From Vibrio hepatarius (GTDB taxonomy: Bacteria > Pseudomonadota > Gammaproteobacteria > Enterobacterales > Vibrionaceae), in assembly GCF_018860525.1 (NCBI RefSeq), contig NZ_JAHKPM010000032.1, positions 155,223 through 219,222 of the forward strand: DNA of 64,000 bases, in the 5' to 3' direction. The notes under the pieces were generated by a model. The model searched no databases and was not told the DNA's origin. It saw only the letters and a list, made by a program, of their open reading frames with translations. Shown piece by piece: positions 49,872-59,713 of this stretch (the first letter of the stretch is position 1; each line of letters opens with the position of its first letter). The position numbers and the translations under genes were made by a program.

Positions 49872-49894
49872 AACTGTGATCTTGTAAGGTTATT

Positions 49895-51274
49895 CTATCC
49901 ACTCAGAGGGAGAGTGATTTCCATACTTAAGCCTCCAAGCTTGCTACGTTGTGCTCTTATTGCCCCACTGTGCTGACGAATGGCATTTTCTGTAATCGCG
50001 AGACCCAGGCCAGTACCTCCGCTGTGACGATCGCGAGCGGTAGATACCCGATAGAAAGGGCGAAATATGGCGTCTAACTCCTGTTCTGGAACGCCTTTGC
50101 CATTGTCATCTACAGTAATGGTGAGTCGGTCATATTCCACTATTAAAGAAACTTGGATGAGATCTTTACCATAGTAGATAGCATTTCGCACAATGTTTTC
50201 TAGTGCGCTCATAAGGAGTTTGGGGTTGCCAGAAATTACCCGTTCTGGGATATCTGTATAGATAAGAGATTTACTCATCTGCTGAGCTTCAAATTGAGCA
50301 TCTGATAGAATAGCTTCCCATAAGCTGCTGAGAGGTTGCTGCTCTCTTGAAACATGGCTATCTAATTGCATTCGTGATAGATCTAGTAGTTCGCTAATCA
50401 TCTGCTCTAGTCGCTGAGCCTCTGTGTTAATGCGATTAAGTTCAACACTATCTCCCTGTTTTCGTGATACCAGAGCGGTTGCCATCCTCAACCGTGTGAG
50501 AGGGGAGCGTAATTCATGTGAAATATCAGATAATAGCCTCTGTTGGCCTGAAATCATTTGATTTACTGCTTCAACCATTTGGTTGAAGCTCTTACCTGCT
50601 TGTCTAAATTCCGAGGTTCCTTTTTCTAACTCGGGGTCGACACAAAATTCGCCTTTTGCGACTCGTTTAGCTGCACGCTCAAGTTTGCGAGCTGGTTGGC
50701 TTAGCGCCCATGCTAACCACAACAAAAGAGGTGTACTGACTAGCATGACGGCGAATAATAATTGAAATGGTTTATCGAATAGGCGTAATAGAAAAGGTGG
50801 AGGTTGATTCCACTTTACCCCGATGTAAAGTAAGAGCTCATTTTGCGCTAGCGTGATTGGCAAAGGTCCTGCAACCATGTAATGTCCATACAGCCGCTGT
50901 TTGGGCTTTTCTGGATCTTCGATGCTGGTAATAAAGTTTTGTACGGCTTTGAGTTTAAAATCTTTTCGGTCTTGGGTGGTTAAAATATTACCCTCAAGAT
51001 CTGTAAGCACAAAGCGTGGACGTGGATCTCTCGGTGATCGGCGTGGGCCCTCCAACTGAAAAATAATCCGCCTAAGATCTTTTTCAGGAGCAAAGCGCTT
51101 TTCAATTTTTTGTTTGGCTTCGAGCAGTTTCGTATAATGAGTTGCAGGTATATCTCTTGATCTTCTGGGATCTAAGTGAGGTAAAGACAGCACTGCAACT
51201 AAGACTAAAAACATAGTGAACCAAAAGATAGCGAAAATACGCCCGTAAAGGCTAGTGATCTTAGGTAGGCGCAT
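49895..51274 (-). CDS. cpxA: Envelope-stress sensor histidine kinase CpxA
   Basis: Two-pass inner-membrane kinase that senses misfolded envelope proteins. The 459-residue protein has membrane segments at about residues 10-30 and 168-190 flanking a periplasmic domain, then HAMP, the HisKA box SDISHELRSPLTRLRMA near 245-260, and HATPase motifs NIVRNAIYYGKD and GGTGLGLAI. It shares one base with the cpxR stop (TAATG), so the pair is translationally coupled. Confidence 0.94.
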   Translation of the reverse strand: MRLPKITSLYGRIFAIFWFTMFLVLVAVLSLPHLDPRRSRDIPATHYTKLLEAKQKIEKRFAPEKDLRRIIFQLEGPRRSPRDPRPRFVLTDLEGNILTTQDRKDFKLKAVQNFITSIEDPEKPKQRLYGHYMVAGPLPITLAQNELLLYIGVKWNQPPPFLLRLFDKPFQLLFAVMLVSTPLLLWLAWALSQPARKLERAAKRVAKGEFCVDPELEKGTSEFRQAGKSFNQMVEAVNQMISGQQRLLSDISHELRSPLTRLRMATALVSRKQGDSVELNRINTEAQRLEQMISELLDLSRMQLDSHVSREQQPLSSLWEAILSDAQFEAQQMSKSLIYTDIPERVISGNPKLLMSALENIVRNAIYYGKDLIQVSLIVEYDRLTITVDDNGKGVPEQELDAIFRPFYRVSTARDRHSGGTGLGLAITENAIRQHSGAIRAQRSKLGGLSMEITLPLSG

Positions 51275-51963
51275 TAGTTTTCCTCAACTAATAAGTAACC
51301 ACGCCCGCGCAAGGTTTTAATGCGTGGTTTTCTATCTTGTCTTTCAGGGAGTTTTTTACGTAAATTGGATACATGCATGTCGATAGCTCGATCAAATGCT
51401 GCGAGACGTTTACCAAGTACATCTAAGCTGAGTGTTTCTTTAGTGAGTGTTTCACCGGGATGTTGCACGAAGTGACTTAGTAAAGCGAACTCAGTTGTGG
51501 TTAATTCAAGGTATTTCTCTTGGCAGTATGCTTCCTGTTTGCCAGGGAAAACTTTGATATCTTGGTACTCAATACAATCAATACTTTTCGGATTGGTTTT
51601 TTTTGATTGAGTTCGACGTAAAACTGCGCGTATACGAGCCAGTAACTCTCTATCACTAAAGGGTTTTGGGAGATAATCATCTGCCCCAAGTTCAAGGCCA
51701 ATCACTCTGTCTATTTCCTCACCTTTGGCAGTCAGCATCAATACTGGGGTCTCCCACTGCTCACGTAAGCGCTTTAGTGTTTCGATGCCATTGAGCTTTG
51801 GCATCATCACATCTAAAAGTACCAAATCAATATTTTTGTGTATCGCCTCGAGTCCGGCCTCACCATCATTGGCTTCAGATACGCTATAACCTTCTAGTGC
51901 TAATACCTCTTTCAGTAAAGCAGTGAGCTCTGTATCATCATCAACCAACAGAATATGTGCCAT
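51274..51963 (-). CDS. cpxR: Envelope-stress response regulator CpxR
   Basis: OmpR-family DNA-binding regulator. The 229-residue protein has the acidic pocket VDDD (residues 7-10), phosphoacceptor Asp51 in VLLDVMMPK, and a C-terminal winged helix ending IKTLRGRGYLLVEEN. It diverges from the cpxP-like gene across a CpxR box and is followed by cpxA. Confidence 0.96.
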   Translation of the reverse strand: MAHILLVDDDTELTALLKEVLALEGYSVSEANDGEAGLEAIHKNIDLVLLDVMMPKLNGIETLKRLREQWETPVLMLTAKGEEIDRVIGLELGADDYLPKPFSDRELLARIRAVLRRTQSKKTNPKSIDCIEYQDIKVFPGKQEAYCQEKYLELTTTEFALLSHFVQHPGETLTKETLSLDVLGKRLAAFDRAIDMHVSNLRKKLPERQDRKPRIKTLRGRGYLLVEEN

Positions 51964-52039
51964 ACAATGTAACCTCGATTGTTTCCTTTCACTTAATAGT
52001 ACTGATTAATTAGGTTGAGCTTTAGTTTAATCTTGCCTC

Positions 52040-52054
52040 TTTACGATTTTTTAC
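52040..52054. promoter_or_regulatory. CpxR box in the cpxR/cpxP gap
   Basis: On the minus strand it reads GTAAA, five bases, GTAAA, the direct-repeat consensus for CpxR-P. A weaker partial copy lies at 52071-52080. Confidence 0.8.
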
Positions 52055-52147
52055 TCTCCCTAGACGTCACTTTACATTACCAATCCTATGCTAGAGTCAG
52101 AGCTGCCAAGCAGCAAAGTTTATTTCTTTGATAGGAAAGGTTTGAAT

Positions 52148-52645
52148 ATGAAAACAGCGAAAAAGTTAATATTAGCTATGGTTATATTTCCATTGACTCT
52201 TGGTTCTGTGAGTGTATTTGCCAATAATGGCAAGGAACATGGTAAGAAAGGACATAAAGAATTCACTCTTGATCGTGGTCTGATGCGTGAGCTGGATTTA
52301 ACACAAGAACAGCAGGCACAACTGAAAGACTTGCGTGAAGCGATGAAAAAAGATTTTAAAGCGCAATACCAAGAGAATTTTGCAGTTCATCAAGAAGAGA
52401 GGCAGGCTCATAAAGAAAAAATGCAAGCATTGCTACTGGCCGACTCATTTGACAAGGAAGCAGCGCACGAGCTTGCTAAAGTCATGCTTGAAAAGCAGAC
52501 AGAACACAACGTTAAATTGTTAGAAAAACAGCATCAATTATTGAGTGTTTTGACTCCGGAACAAAAAACTAAATATATCGAAGTGCAGAAGGAACGTGAT
52601 GAAAAACGGGCTCAAAAACGGCAAGAACGTTTAACGAAAAGTTAA
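52148..52645 (+). CDS. cpxP: Periplasmic Cpx inhibitor / Spy-family protein CpxP
   Basis: Periplasmic chaperone-like feedback inhibitor of CpxA. The 165-residue product from ATG 52148 has a signal peptide (about residues 1-25, cleavage after VFA), and the two family LTxxQ repeats LDLTQEQQAQLKDLR (near 51-65) and VLTPEQKTKY (near 134-143) in an all-helical, highly charged protein. AGGAAAGG precedes the start; the longer in-frame ATG at 52088 is discounted. Position opposite cpxRA supports CpxP over Spy. Confidence 0.9.
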   Translation: MKTAKKLILAMVIFPLTLGSVSVFANNGKEHGKKGHKEFTLDRGLMRELDLTQEQQAQLKDLREAMKKDFKAQYQENFAVHQEERQAHKEKMQALLLADSFDKEAAHELAKVMLEKQTEHNVKLLEKQHQLLSVLTPEQKTKYIEVQKERDEKRAQKRQERLTKS

Positions 52646-52662
52646 TGTGAAGTTATGTGTTT

Positions 52663-52684
52663 GGCGGCCTTTGGCCGTCTTTTT
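52663..52684 (+). terminator. cpxP terminator
   Basis: GGCGGCC (52663-52669) and GGCCGTC (52673-52679), one wobble pair, then a T-run. Confidence 0.85.
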
Positions 52685-52755
52685 AGTTTCATTTTTATTC
52701 AACTCGTGACGAGGTTATACTTAACTTAAAGCAATGCTTTGAAAGCCTTTAACTT

Positions 52756-53664
52756 ATGAAACACGAATATGCACGTTTAGTCACTCTTGCTGCTTGGACG
52801 GCAACAATCGTTGCGACCATTCTACTTATTGCCAAGTTGGCAGCATGGTGGGTCACAGGATCGGTAAGCTTATTAGCTTCTTTGATTGACTCCATGCTTG
52901 ATATAGCCGCTTCTTTGGTTAATCTAGTGGTAGTGAGGTATTCACTTCAACCTGCTGATAGAGAACATACTTTTGGACATGGAAAGGCTGAATCTTTGGC
53001 TGCTCTTGCTCAAGCAATGTTTATTTCTGGCTCAGCAGTGTTTCTCATTCTAAATGGCGTTGAACGCTTTTTTAGGCCTCATGAACTTCAGTCTCCGGAA
53101 TATGGGGTCTATGTGAGCCTATTTGCTATTTTAGTAACGTTCGGTCTAGTCGTATTTCAGAAACATGTAGTGAAAAAAACCGGTAGTCAGGCGATTGCTG
53201 CAGACTCTCTTCATTACCAATCTGACTTGTATATGAATGCTGCGATTATGTTGGCTTTAACTTTAAATTGGTTTGGTGTTAATCAAGCTGATGCCGTGTT
53301 TGCTATCGGTATTGGTCTGTACATTTTATATAGCGCAGTGCGGATGGTGCGTGAAGCGACTCAAACGTTATTAGACCGTAAACTCCCTGATGATGAATTA
53401 GAAGAGATAAAAACTCATTGCCTCTCTGTTGAAGGAGTTTTGGGTGTACATCAACTGCGAACTCGTATGTCTGGACCAACTCGTTTTATTCAGCTTCATT
53501 TAGAGCTTGAAGACCAAATGCCACTTATCGAAGCTCACCGAATTTCAGATATGGTTGAGCATAAGCTTTTAGAGCGCTTTCCACATGCTGATGTCTTGAT
53601 TCATCAAGACCCATATTCGGTGGTACTTGGCCCAGAAAAAGATCAAAAAGCGCACAGCTGGTAA
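52756..53664 (+). CDS. fieF: Cation-efflux protein FieF (CDF family)
   Basis: Proton-coupled exporter of Zn(II)/Fe(II) across the inner membrane. The 302-residue protein has six membrane segments, the transport-site aspartates in DSMLD (residues 45-49) and the second half of the site in HYQSDLYMN (near 153-161), then a cytoplasmic metal-binding domain with HQLRTRMSG and [10 protein letters not shown]. The cpxP-fieF-pfkA order matches E. coli. Confidence 0.95.
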   Translation: MKHEYARLVTLAAWTATIVATILLIAKLAAWWVTGSVSLLASLIDSMLDIAASLVNLVVVRYSLQPADREHTFGHGKAESLAALAQAMFISGSAVFLILNGVERFFRPHELQSPEYGVYVSLFAILVTFGLVVFQKHVVKKTGSQAIAADSLHYQSDLYMNAAIMLALTLNWFGVNQADAVFAIGIGLYILYSAVRMVREATQTLLDRKLPDDELEEIKTHCLSVEGVLGVHQLRTRMSGPTRFIQLHLELEDQMPLIEAHRISDMVEHKLLERFPHADVLIHQDPYSVVLGPEKDQKAHSW

Positions 53665-53934
53665 TAGATTTAGCGAGAGTAATTTGACCCTTTAATGATC
53701 TTTGCAGCGATTCGATAATTTGCAGCTATCCTGATATGTATCAAATCTTTGTTTGGGATGAACTGTAATACTCTTACATAAGTAGCAAAGTTACATATTT
53801 TGACGCAAATAAAAGTAGTATTCCTTGTGCTTCAAGGTAACATATTGTGTAGATAAAAGGATCTTGTCAGTAATAATCATGAAAATTGCTGACGTAAAAA
53901 TTGAAATAAGATTCCCAAAAAATTGAGGGTGAGC

Positions 53935-54897
53935 ATGATTAAAAAGATCGGTGTTTTGACAAGCGGCGGTGATGCACCGGGAATGAACGCAGCAGTTCGT
54001 GGTGTGGTGCGTACGGCGCTATCGGAAGGTTTAGAGGTCTATGGTGTTCAAGACGGTTACCTTGGCCTGTATGAAAATAGGATCAAGAAACTTGATCGTT
54101 CAAGCGTTTCTGATGTGATCAATAAAGGTGGGACCTTTCTTGGCTCAGCGCGTTTCCCAGAATTTAAAGATGTTGCAGTAAGAGAGAAAGCGATTGAAAA
54201 TCTGCAAAAACATGGGATTGAAGCTTTAGTCGTTGTTGGCGGTGATGGTTCCTATATGGGAGCTAAGAAGCTGACAGAAATGGGGTATCCATGTGTTGGT
54301 TTGCCAGGCACTATAGATAATGATATCGCAGGTACTGATTACACCATCGGCTATCTAACAGCACTTAATACAGTGATCGATGCTATTGATCGTTTACGTG
54401 ATACTTCATCGTCACATCAGCGTATCTCTATTGTTGAAATCATGGGCCGCCATTGTGGTGACTTGACTCTTATGTCAGCCATTGCTGGTGGCTGCGAATA
54501 CATTATTACTCCAGAAACTGGTTTAGATAAAAAAAAGCTTATCAGTAATATTCAAGATGGTATCAAGAAAGGTAAAAAGCATGCGATCATTGCTTTGACT
54601 GAGCTGATGATGGACGCTAATGAGTTAGCTAAAGAGATCGAACAGGCTACTGGGCGGGAAACACGAGCAACGGTACTTGGACACATTCAACGTGGTGGAC
54701 GCCCAACGGCATTCGATCGTGTTTTGGCATCTCGTATGGGCAACTATGCGGTACACCTGTTAATGAAAGGTCAAGGTGGTCGCTGTGTTGGTATTCAAAA
54801 AGAGCAGCTTGTTCATCATGATATTATTGATGCGATTGAAAATATGAAGCGCCCAGTGCGCGAAGACCTTTATCAGGTTGCAGAAGAACTATTTTAG
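53935..54897 (+). CDS. pfkA: 6-phosphofructokinase I
   Basis: Commits fructose-6-phosphate to glycolysis. The start ATG 53935 ([16 protein letters not shown]) has GAGGGTGAGC upstream; a TTG four codons earlier is discounted. The 320-residue protein shows the ATP-binding [11 protein letters not shown] near residues 103-113 and catalytic [11 protein letters not shown] near 125-135. The 270-bp gap before it holds no recognisable gene or clear operator. Confidence 0.97.
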   Translation: MIKKIGVLTSGGDAPGMNAAVRGVVRTALSEGLEVYGVQDGYLGLYENRIKKLDRSSVSDVINKGGTFLGSARFPEFKDVAVREKAIENLQKHGIEALVVVGGDGSYMGAKKLTEMGYPCVGLPGTIDNDIAGTDYTIGYLTALNTVIDAIDRLRDTSSSHQRISIVEIMGRHCGDLTLMSAIAGGCEYIITPETGLDKKKLISNIQDGIKKGKKHAIIALTELMMDANELAKEIEQATGRETRATVLGHIQRGGRPTAFDRVLASRMGNYAVHLLMKGQGGRCVGIQKEQLVHHDIIDAIENMKRPVREDLYQVAEELF

Positions 54898-54915
54898 TCG
54901 TTGCTAGTTTTTACT

Positions 54916-54944
54916 CAAAAGCCAGTGGAATCCACTGGCTTTTG
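54916..54944. terminator. Bidirectional terminator between pfkA and epmB
   Basis: Fourteen-base stem CAAAAGCCAGTGGA (54916-54929) and TCCACTGGCTTTTG (54931-54944). Confidence 0.9.
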
Positions 54945-54983
54945 GTCATCAAAATAGTGGTTGAAAATTTATCAGTAAACTAT

Positions 54984-56006
54984 TTATTCAAGCTGAAGAT
55001 CGAGAGGGACTTTGCTCGCTCTACCACCAATTTCCCTAGTTAGTTTAGGTACCAAGTAACCAGATGTTTGTTCAATCACGCCTGACATAATTGCTCTTGC
55101 TCTATCATCAGAGATATAAAAGTGTGCCGCGCCTTGAACTCTATCGAGAACATGCATGTAATAGGGAAGCACCCCCGCATCAAATAGAGCTTCACTTAAT
55201 GACACTTGTGTATCAACATTGTCATTGACTCCTTTGAGCATTACCCCTTGATTGAGCAAAGTGACACCTACATCTCGTAAACCATATAACGCTTTTTTTA
55301 AATCCGGATTGATTTCATTTGGATGATTAATATGAGTGACCAAAATGACTTGCAAACGAGTGCTGGAAAGCAGCTCTTTTAGCGCCAGAGTGATTCGGTC
55401 TGGAATGACGACAGGTAAGCGTGTATGAATTCGTAGTCGTTTGATGTGCGAAATAGCACTTATATTTTCAATTAGCCAATCCAGCTCTTGGTCTTTTGCC
55501 ATCAGAGGATCGCCGCCAGATAGGATCACCTCGTTCAGCTCTGGGTGATCTTGGATATAGGCCAGACTTTGCATCCAAACTGATTTGCTGCCTTTGTTTT
55601 CATCATAGGGAAAATGGCGTCGAAAACAATAACGGCAGTTAATCGCGCAGCCTCCCTTCACGATCATTAGTGCGCGACTGCGGTATTTGTGTAACAGCCC
55701 AGGTATAGAATTATCTTGCTCTTCAAGAGGGTCGTTTGAGTAACCTGTGTGTACTTCAAATTCTTCTTCTAAAGGCAATACTTGACGTAATAAAGGATCA
55801 AATGGGTTTCCCTTTTCCATTCTATTAATAAAACTTTGTGGTACACGCTGAGAAAATAACTTTCTGGCGGCAAATCCGCGTTGCCATGGAGAGGGGTCAA
55901 TCTCAAGAATTTGTAGAAGTTTTTCAGGATCCGAGATCCCATTCGCTAGTTGTTTGACCCAGTTTTGCTCAACAGAATCAACTTTTCGGGTTATGATATG
56001 CTGCAT
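54984..56006 (-). CDS. epmB: Lysine 2,3-aminomutase for EF-P modification (EpmB)
   Basis: Radical-SAM, PLP-dependent enzyme that turns L-lysine into (R)-beta-lysine for EpmA. The 340-residue product from ATG 56006 (MQHIITRKVDSVEQNW) has the cluster motif CAINCRYCFRR near residues 120-130 and HTRLPVVIPDRIT. The frame continues upstream to 56147, but that part overlaps efp on the other strand and is not family-like. It diverges from efp with only 33 bp between starts. Confidence 0.95.
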   Translation of the reverse strand: MQHIITRKVDSVEQNWVKQLANGISDPEKLLQILEIDPSPWQRGFAARKLFSQRVPQSFINRMEKGNPFDPLLRQVLPLEEEFEVHTGYSNDPLEEQDNSIPGLLHKYRSRALMIVKGGCAINCRYCFRRHFPYDENKGSKSVWMQSLAYIQDHPELNEVILSGGDPLMAKDQELDWLIENISAISHIKRLRIHTRLPVVIPDRITLALKELLSSTRLQVILVTHINHPNEINPDLKKALYGLRDVGVTLLNQGVMLKGVNDNVDTQVSLSEALFDAGVLPYYMHVLDRVQGAAHFYISDDRARAIMSGVIEQTSGYLVPKLTREIGGRASKVPLDLQLE

Positions 56007-56039
56007 TAAATTTAACTCGAAGAATGGTAAGAGGAAAAA

Positions 56040-56606
56040 ATGGCTACGGTTAGCACAAATGAATTCAAAGGTGGTCTCAAAATTATGCTTGATAATGAGC
56101 CTTGTGTCATTCTCGAAAATGAGTATGTCAAACCAGGTAAAGGCCAAGCATTTAACCGCGTTAAGATCCGTAAGCTGCTTTCAGGTAAGGTACTAGAGAA
56201 GACATTCAAATCTGGTGACACTGTTGAAGTTGCGGATGTCATGGATATTGACCTAGATTATTTGTACAACGATGGTGAATTCTACCACTTCATGAATAAT
56301 GAAACATTCGAGCAGTTAGCAGCAGATAAAAAAGCACTGGGTGATAATGCGAAGTGGTTGGTTGAAAATGATACTTGTATGTTAACGCTTTGGAACAGTA
56401 ATCCTATCGTGGTTACGCCACCTAACTTTGTTGAACTGGAAGTGACTGAAACCGATCCTGGATTAAAAGGTGATACTCAAGGTACAGGCGGTAAGCCTGC
56501 TACTTTGTCTACCGGTGCTGTGGTTCGTGTTCCCTTGTTTATTTCCATTGGTGAAGTGATTAAGGTAGATACTCGCTCAGGTGAATATGTAGGTCGCGTT
56601 AAATAA
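56040..56606 (+). CDS. efp: Elongation factor P
   Basis: Relieves ribosome stalling at polyproline. The 188-residue protein has the modified lysine at exactly Lys34 in [16 protein letters not shown], and the C-terminal OB domain ends SGEYVGRVK. Lys34 is the lysylation target of EpmA; both modification enzymes are encoded in the window. Confidence 0.98.
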   Translation: MATVSTNEFKGGLKIMLDNEPCVILENEYVKPGKGQAFNRVKIRKLLSGKVLEKTFKSGDTVEVADVMDIDLDYLYNDGEFYHFMNNETFEQLAADKKALGDNAKWLVENDTCMLTLWNSNPIVVTPPNFVELEVTETDPGLKGDTQGTGGKPATLSTGAVVRVPLFISIGEVIKVDTRSGEYVGRVK

Positions 56607-56638
56607 CACTTATTTGGTTTATCCATCTAACAACAAAG

Positions 56639-56659
56639 GCCACTTAAGTGGCTTTTTTT
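56639..56659 (+). terminator. efp terminator
   Basis: Palindrome GCCACTT/AAGTGGC (56639-56652) followed by seven T residues. Confidence 0.93.
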
Positions 56660-56725
56660 GTGTTTACACTGTTTTTTTGATGTATCACAATGGTTGCTGT
56701 TCACCATAAAGATACACTGTTGAGC

Positions 56726-57643
56726 ATGAAGAAATCGTTAGATATATGGCTCAATGCCGCTCGACCTAAAACATTACCACTCGCTTTCGTTTCGATATCA
56801 ACGGGAAGTGCGCTTGCCTATTCTTCTCATCAAGCTTCCTTGGTGATAGCGCTGCTCGCTTTTTTGACCGCGACACTACTACAGATATTATCGAATCTGG
56901 CCAATGATTATGGTGATACGGTTAAAGGTACCGATAATCATATGCGTCTTGGTCCTGTGCGTGCTCTTCAATCTGGAGCGGTGACACGGGCTTATATGAA
57001 GCAAGCGATAATGATCACTATTCTTTTGACCGTATTATCTGGGCTAGCCTTAATTTTTTATGCCCTTGATAGCTTAAATAATATTCTGGCTTTTATAGTG
57101 CTGGGTATATTGGCAATTATTGCTGCAGTAGCGTATACCGTTGGTAACAAACCTTATGGGTATGCAGGCCTGGGGGATATTGCTGTCTTTCTATTTTTTG
57201 GTTTACTTGGTGTGATAGGTACTTTTTTTCTTCATACTGGCCTGGTTACCCCTCTACTAGGGCTCCCCGCTATCGGCTGTGGACTACTGGCTGTCGCTGT
57301 GCTTAATATCAATAATATGCGTGATATCGAAAATGATAAAGAGTGTGGTAAGCGAACGGTTGCTGTAAGGTTAGGGTCTCATAATGCCAAACAATACCAT
57401 GCATTATTGTTAGTAGGGTCTTTGTTAGCATTTATTAGTTATTTAATACTTCAGCCAGTATCTTTATGGTTTAGTTTCCCCTTCTTGTTGAGTCCTTTTA
57501 TGATATATAAGCATGGCAAGTCAGTGTGGGATACACAGCGGCCTAAACAAATTGCTCCTATGATGCCTGTTATCGTTAAATGTTCTCTGGTGACAAATTT
57601 ATTGTTTGCAGGAGTGGTTATAGCTCAAACTCTGGTCAGTTAA
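56726..57643 (+). CDS. menA: 1,4-dihydroxy-2-naphthoate polyprenyltransferase
   Basis: UbiA-family membrane enzyme that prenylates DHNA in menaquinone synthesis. The 305-residue product from ATG 56726 begins MKKSLDIWLNAARPKTLPLA; ATG 56690 is also in frame and neither has a strong ribosome site. The Asp-rich prenyl-diphosphate motif NDYGDTVKGTD lies near residues 65-75 and a second, NNMRDIENDKECGKR, near 200. About eight membrane segments. Menaquinone is the electron donor for the FrdABCD complex also encoded here. Confidence 0.93.
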   Translation: MKKSLDIWLNAARPKTLPLAFVSISTGSALAYSSHQASLVIALLAFLTATLLQILSNLANDYGDTVKGTDNHMRLGPVRALQSGAVTRAYMKQAIMITILLTVLSGLALIFYALDSLNNILAFIVLGILAIIAAVAYTVGNKPYGYAGLGDIAVFLFFGLLGVIGTFFLHTGLVTPLLGLPAIGCGLLAVAVLNINNMRDIENDKECGKRTVAVRLGSHNAKQYHALLLVGSLLAFISYLILQPVSLWFSFPFLLSPFMIYKHGKSVWDTQRPKQIAPMMPVIVKCSLVTNLLFAGVVIAQTLVS

Positions 57644-57719
57644 TTGAGACTTGCCATTGCAATGACTTAATGTGCCTATATACTCGATTGAGATGACGAA
57701 CCGCATGGGAAGGAACACT

Positions 57720-58238
57720 ATGGAATACAATACGTCGGTTTTATGCGACATATATTCAGAGCAAGTGGATGTGCTAGAGCCAATGTTTAGCAACTTCGGT
57801 GGTCGTGCCTCATTTGCCGGACAGATTACTACTATTAAGTGCTTTGAAGATAATGGTTTGGTTCGGGAAGTTCTTGAACAAGATGGCCGAGATCGAGTGT
57901 TGCTTATTGATGGTGGTGGCTCATTACGTCGTGCATTAGTGGATGCTGAACTAGCCTCGATAGCAGAAGAGAACGAATGGGAAGGGGTTGTGGTATACGG
58001 TTGTGTTCGTGAAGTGGATGAACTTGAAGATATGAGCGTCGGTATTCAAGCGTTAGCCTCAATCCCTGTTGGTGCCACATCACAGCGGTTAGGTGAGGTT
58101 GATGTTGCGGTGAATTTTGGGGGGGTAACCTTTCTTCCAGAAGACTTCTTATACGCAGATAACACAGGTGTTATTCTTTCCCAAGAGAGATTAGATGTTG
58201 ATCTTGAAGTTGGAGAAGATGAACTACTAGCCGAGTGA
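57720..58238 (+). CDS. rraA: Regulator of RNase E activity RraA
   Basis: Trimeric protein that binds and inhibits RNase E in E. coli. The 172-residue product from ATG 57720 ([17 protein letters not shown]) has GGAAGGAACACT upstream; the longer frame to 57672 is discounted. Family motifs are [20 protein letters not shown] near residues 22-41 and [16 protein letters not shown] near 61-76. menA-rraA adjacency is conserved with E. coli. Confidence 0.95.
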   Translation: MEYNTSVLCDIYSEQVDVLEPMFSNFGGRASFAGQITTIKCFEDNGLVREVLEQDGRDRVLLIDGGGSLRRALVDAELASIAEENEWEGVVVYGCVREVDELEDMSVGIQALASIPVGATSQRLGEVDVAVNFGGVTFLPEDFLYADNTGVILSQERLDVDLEVGEDELLAE

Positions 58239-58262
58239 GTGGGTTAGTATTTCTCGATTACA

Positions 58263-59606
58263 TTAGATGGTTTGCAATAAATAGCGCCGCCTTAATTGTA
58301 AGGCGTACAAGTAACCCAGTATCCCTCCTAGCATATTACCAAGGGCAATGCCGATAAATAGCCCTTCGATCCCAAGCCAAGAACTGCCTAGCCATGCCCC
58401 TGGTAATATAAACAAAAATAGCCTCATAAAGTTCCACTGAAATGCTTTTAAAGGTTCGTGTAATGCATTGAGCCCAGACACAAGCAACATGACTATGCCC
58501 TGAAAACCATAACTAAATGGTACAACTAATAGATAGTGCCAGAGTAAACTTTTAACCGATGGTTCTTGAGATAAGAGTGATGCCAGAGGAATACTAAGTG
58601 GAATAATGGCGATAAAAACCCCCATTTGAAAAATAAGGGCAAAGCGCATGCTGATAAATAAGCCATCAAAGCTGCGCTGGTGGTTATCAGCTCCGACATT
58701 TTGCGCGATGAAGGGGGTAAGGGCTGACGTCAATGCCATTAAGACTAGAATTAAAATCGACTCTACCCGCTGGGCAGCTCCAAATGCTGCGATTGCCGCT
58801 GTGCCATGATTGGAAATCAAAAGCATCAATAATGCGCATGATAACGGAATCATTGCATTGGAGAGCGCTGCAGGAGTTCCAATCTTAAGAATCTTTTTCC
58901 AGTCGCTAATAAGATAACGTGCACAAGGTGGTGCCAGCATACGCTCACGCCGGATGAGAATATACAATGACCAAATACATGCACCTAACCAGCTTAGTGC
59001 ACTGGCAATTGCAGCCCCTTGAATGCCAAGCTCAGGAAAAGACCCCCAGCCGAATATAAATAGAGGATCGAGTACACCATTAATGATACCAGCGAGTATC
59101 ATGATCTTGGCCGGCGTTTTGGTATCTCCTGTTGCTCGTATCACACTGTTACCAGCCATAGGGATAACCAGTAGTGGAATGCTGAGGTACCAGACATGCA
59201 TGTACTGATCAATTAAAGGTAGTAGTTCTTTGGGAGAGCCCAACATAGTGAATAACGAGTGGATAGTTGCGAGGCCTAACCCAGATGTGATGGTAATTAA
59301 TACTACGGCAAGTAATACACCATGAGTTGCAAAGCGGGCAGCGCCCACCGTTTTATCTTGACCAAGCAGATGCGCAATGATCGTTGATAGACCGACACCT
59401 ATACCCATGGTAATACAATTTAGAGCGAAGGTAACAGGGAAGGTATAGCTAATTGATGCTAGCGCTTTAGTACCTAATAAAGAAATAAAAAAAGTGTCTA
59501 CTAAATTAAACATTAGAATAGAAATCATGCCGAATATCATCGGAATGGTCATCTGTCTGAGCACTTGTGGGATAGGGCCAGTTAGCAGGCCATGCTTATC
59601 TTGCAT
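58263..59606 (-). CDS. MATE-family multidrug/cation antiporter
   Basis: Twelve-segment inner-membrane transporter of the multi-antimicrobial extrusion family. From ATG 59606 (MQDKHGLLTGPIPQVLRQMT) it is 447 residues, the usual size; a TTG 19 codons upstream is also open. Hallmarks are the repeated halves each starting with a Pro-containing helix (QMTIPMIFGMISILMFNLVDTFFI and KIGTPAALSNAMIPLSCALL) and the conserved RATGDTKTP loop near 170-178. It converges on rraA with 24 bp between stops. Substrate is not predictable. Confidence 0.88.
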   Translation of the reverse strand: MQDKHGLLTGPIPQVLRQMTIPMIFGMISILMFNLVDTFFISLLGTKALASISYTFPVTFALNCITMGIGVGLSTIIAHLLGQDKTVGAARFATHGVLLAVVLITITSGLGLATIHSLFTMLGSPKELLPLIDQYMHVWYLSIPLLVIPMAGNSVIRATGDTKTPAKIMILAGIINGVLDPLFIFGWGSFPELGIQGAAIASALSWLGACIWSLYILIRRERMLAPPCARYLISDWKKILKIGTPAALSNAMIPLSCALLMLLISNHGTAAIAAFGAAQRVESILILVLMALTSALTPFIAQNVGADNHQRSFDGLFISMRFALIFQMGVFIAIIPLSIPLASLLSQEPSVKSLLWHYLLVVPFSYGFQGIVMLLVSGLNALHEPLKAFQWNFMRLFLFILPGAWLGSSWLGIEGLFIGIALGNMLGGILGYLYALQLRRRYLLQTI

Positions 59607-59671
59607 CTCGAACAACAGCTCTAATGGACGAAGAAAAGGGTAGGATACTTGATTGAGGAACAAGACACAAA

Positions 59672-59695
59672 AAAGGCCAGTAGATACTGACCTTT
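59672..59695 (-). terminator. tpiA terminator
   Basis: AAAGG plus CAGT (59672-59681) pair with ACTG plus CCTTT (59686-59695) around a C/A mismatch; T-run on the minus strand. It lies upstream of the MATE gene start, so that gene probably has its own promoter. Confidence 0.75.
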
Positions 59696-59713
59696 ATCTT
59701 ATAAATTAAAGCA

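Noticed and set aside
53665..53934. Possible small RNA gene between fieF and pfkA
   Set aside because: I see only a weak GTCAG/CTGAC stem and no terminator-like T-run, so there is not enough support.
56007..56147. 47-residue N-terminal extension of EpmB
   Set aside because: It runs through the efp coding start on the other strand and is not present in EpmB relatives.
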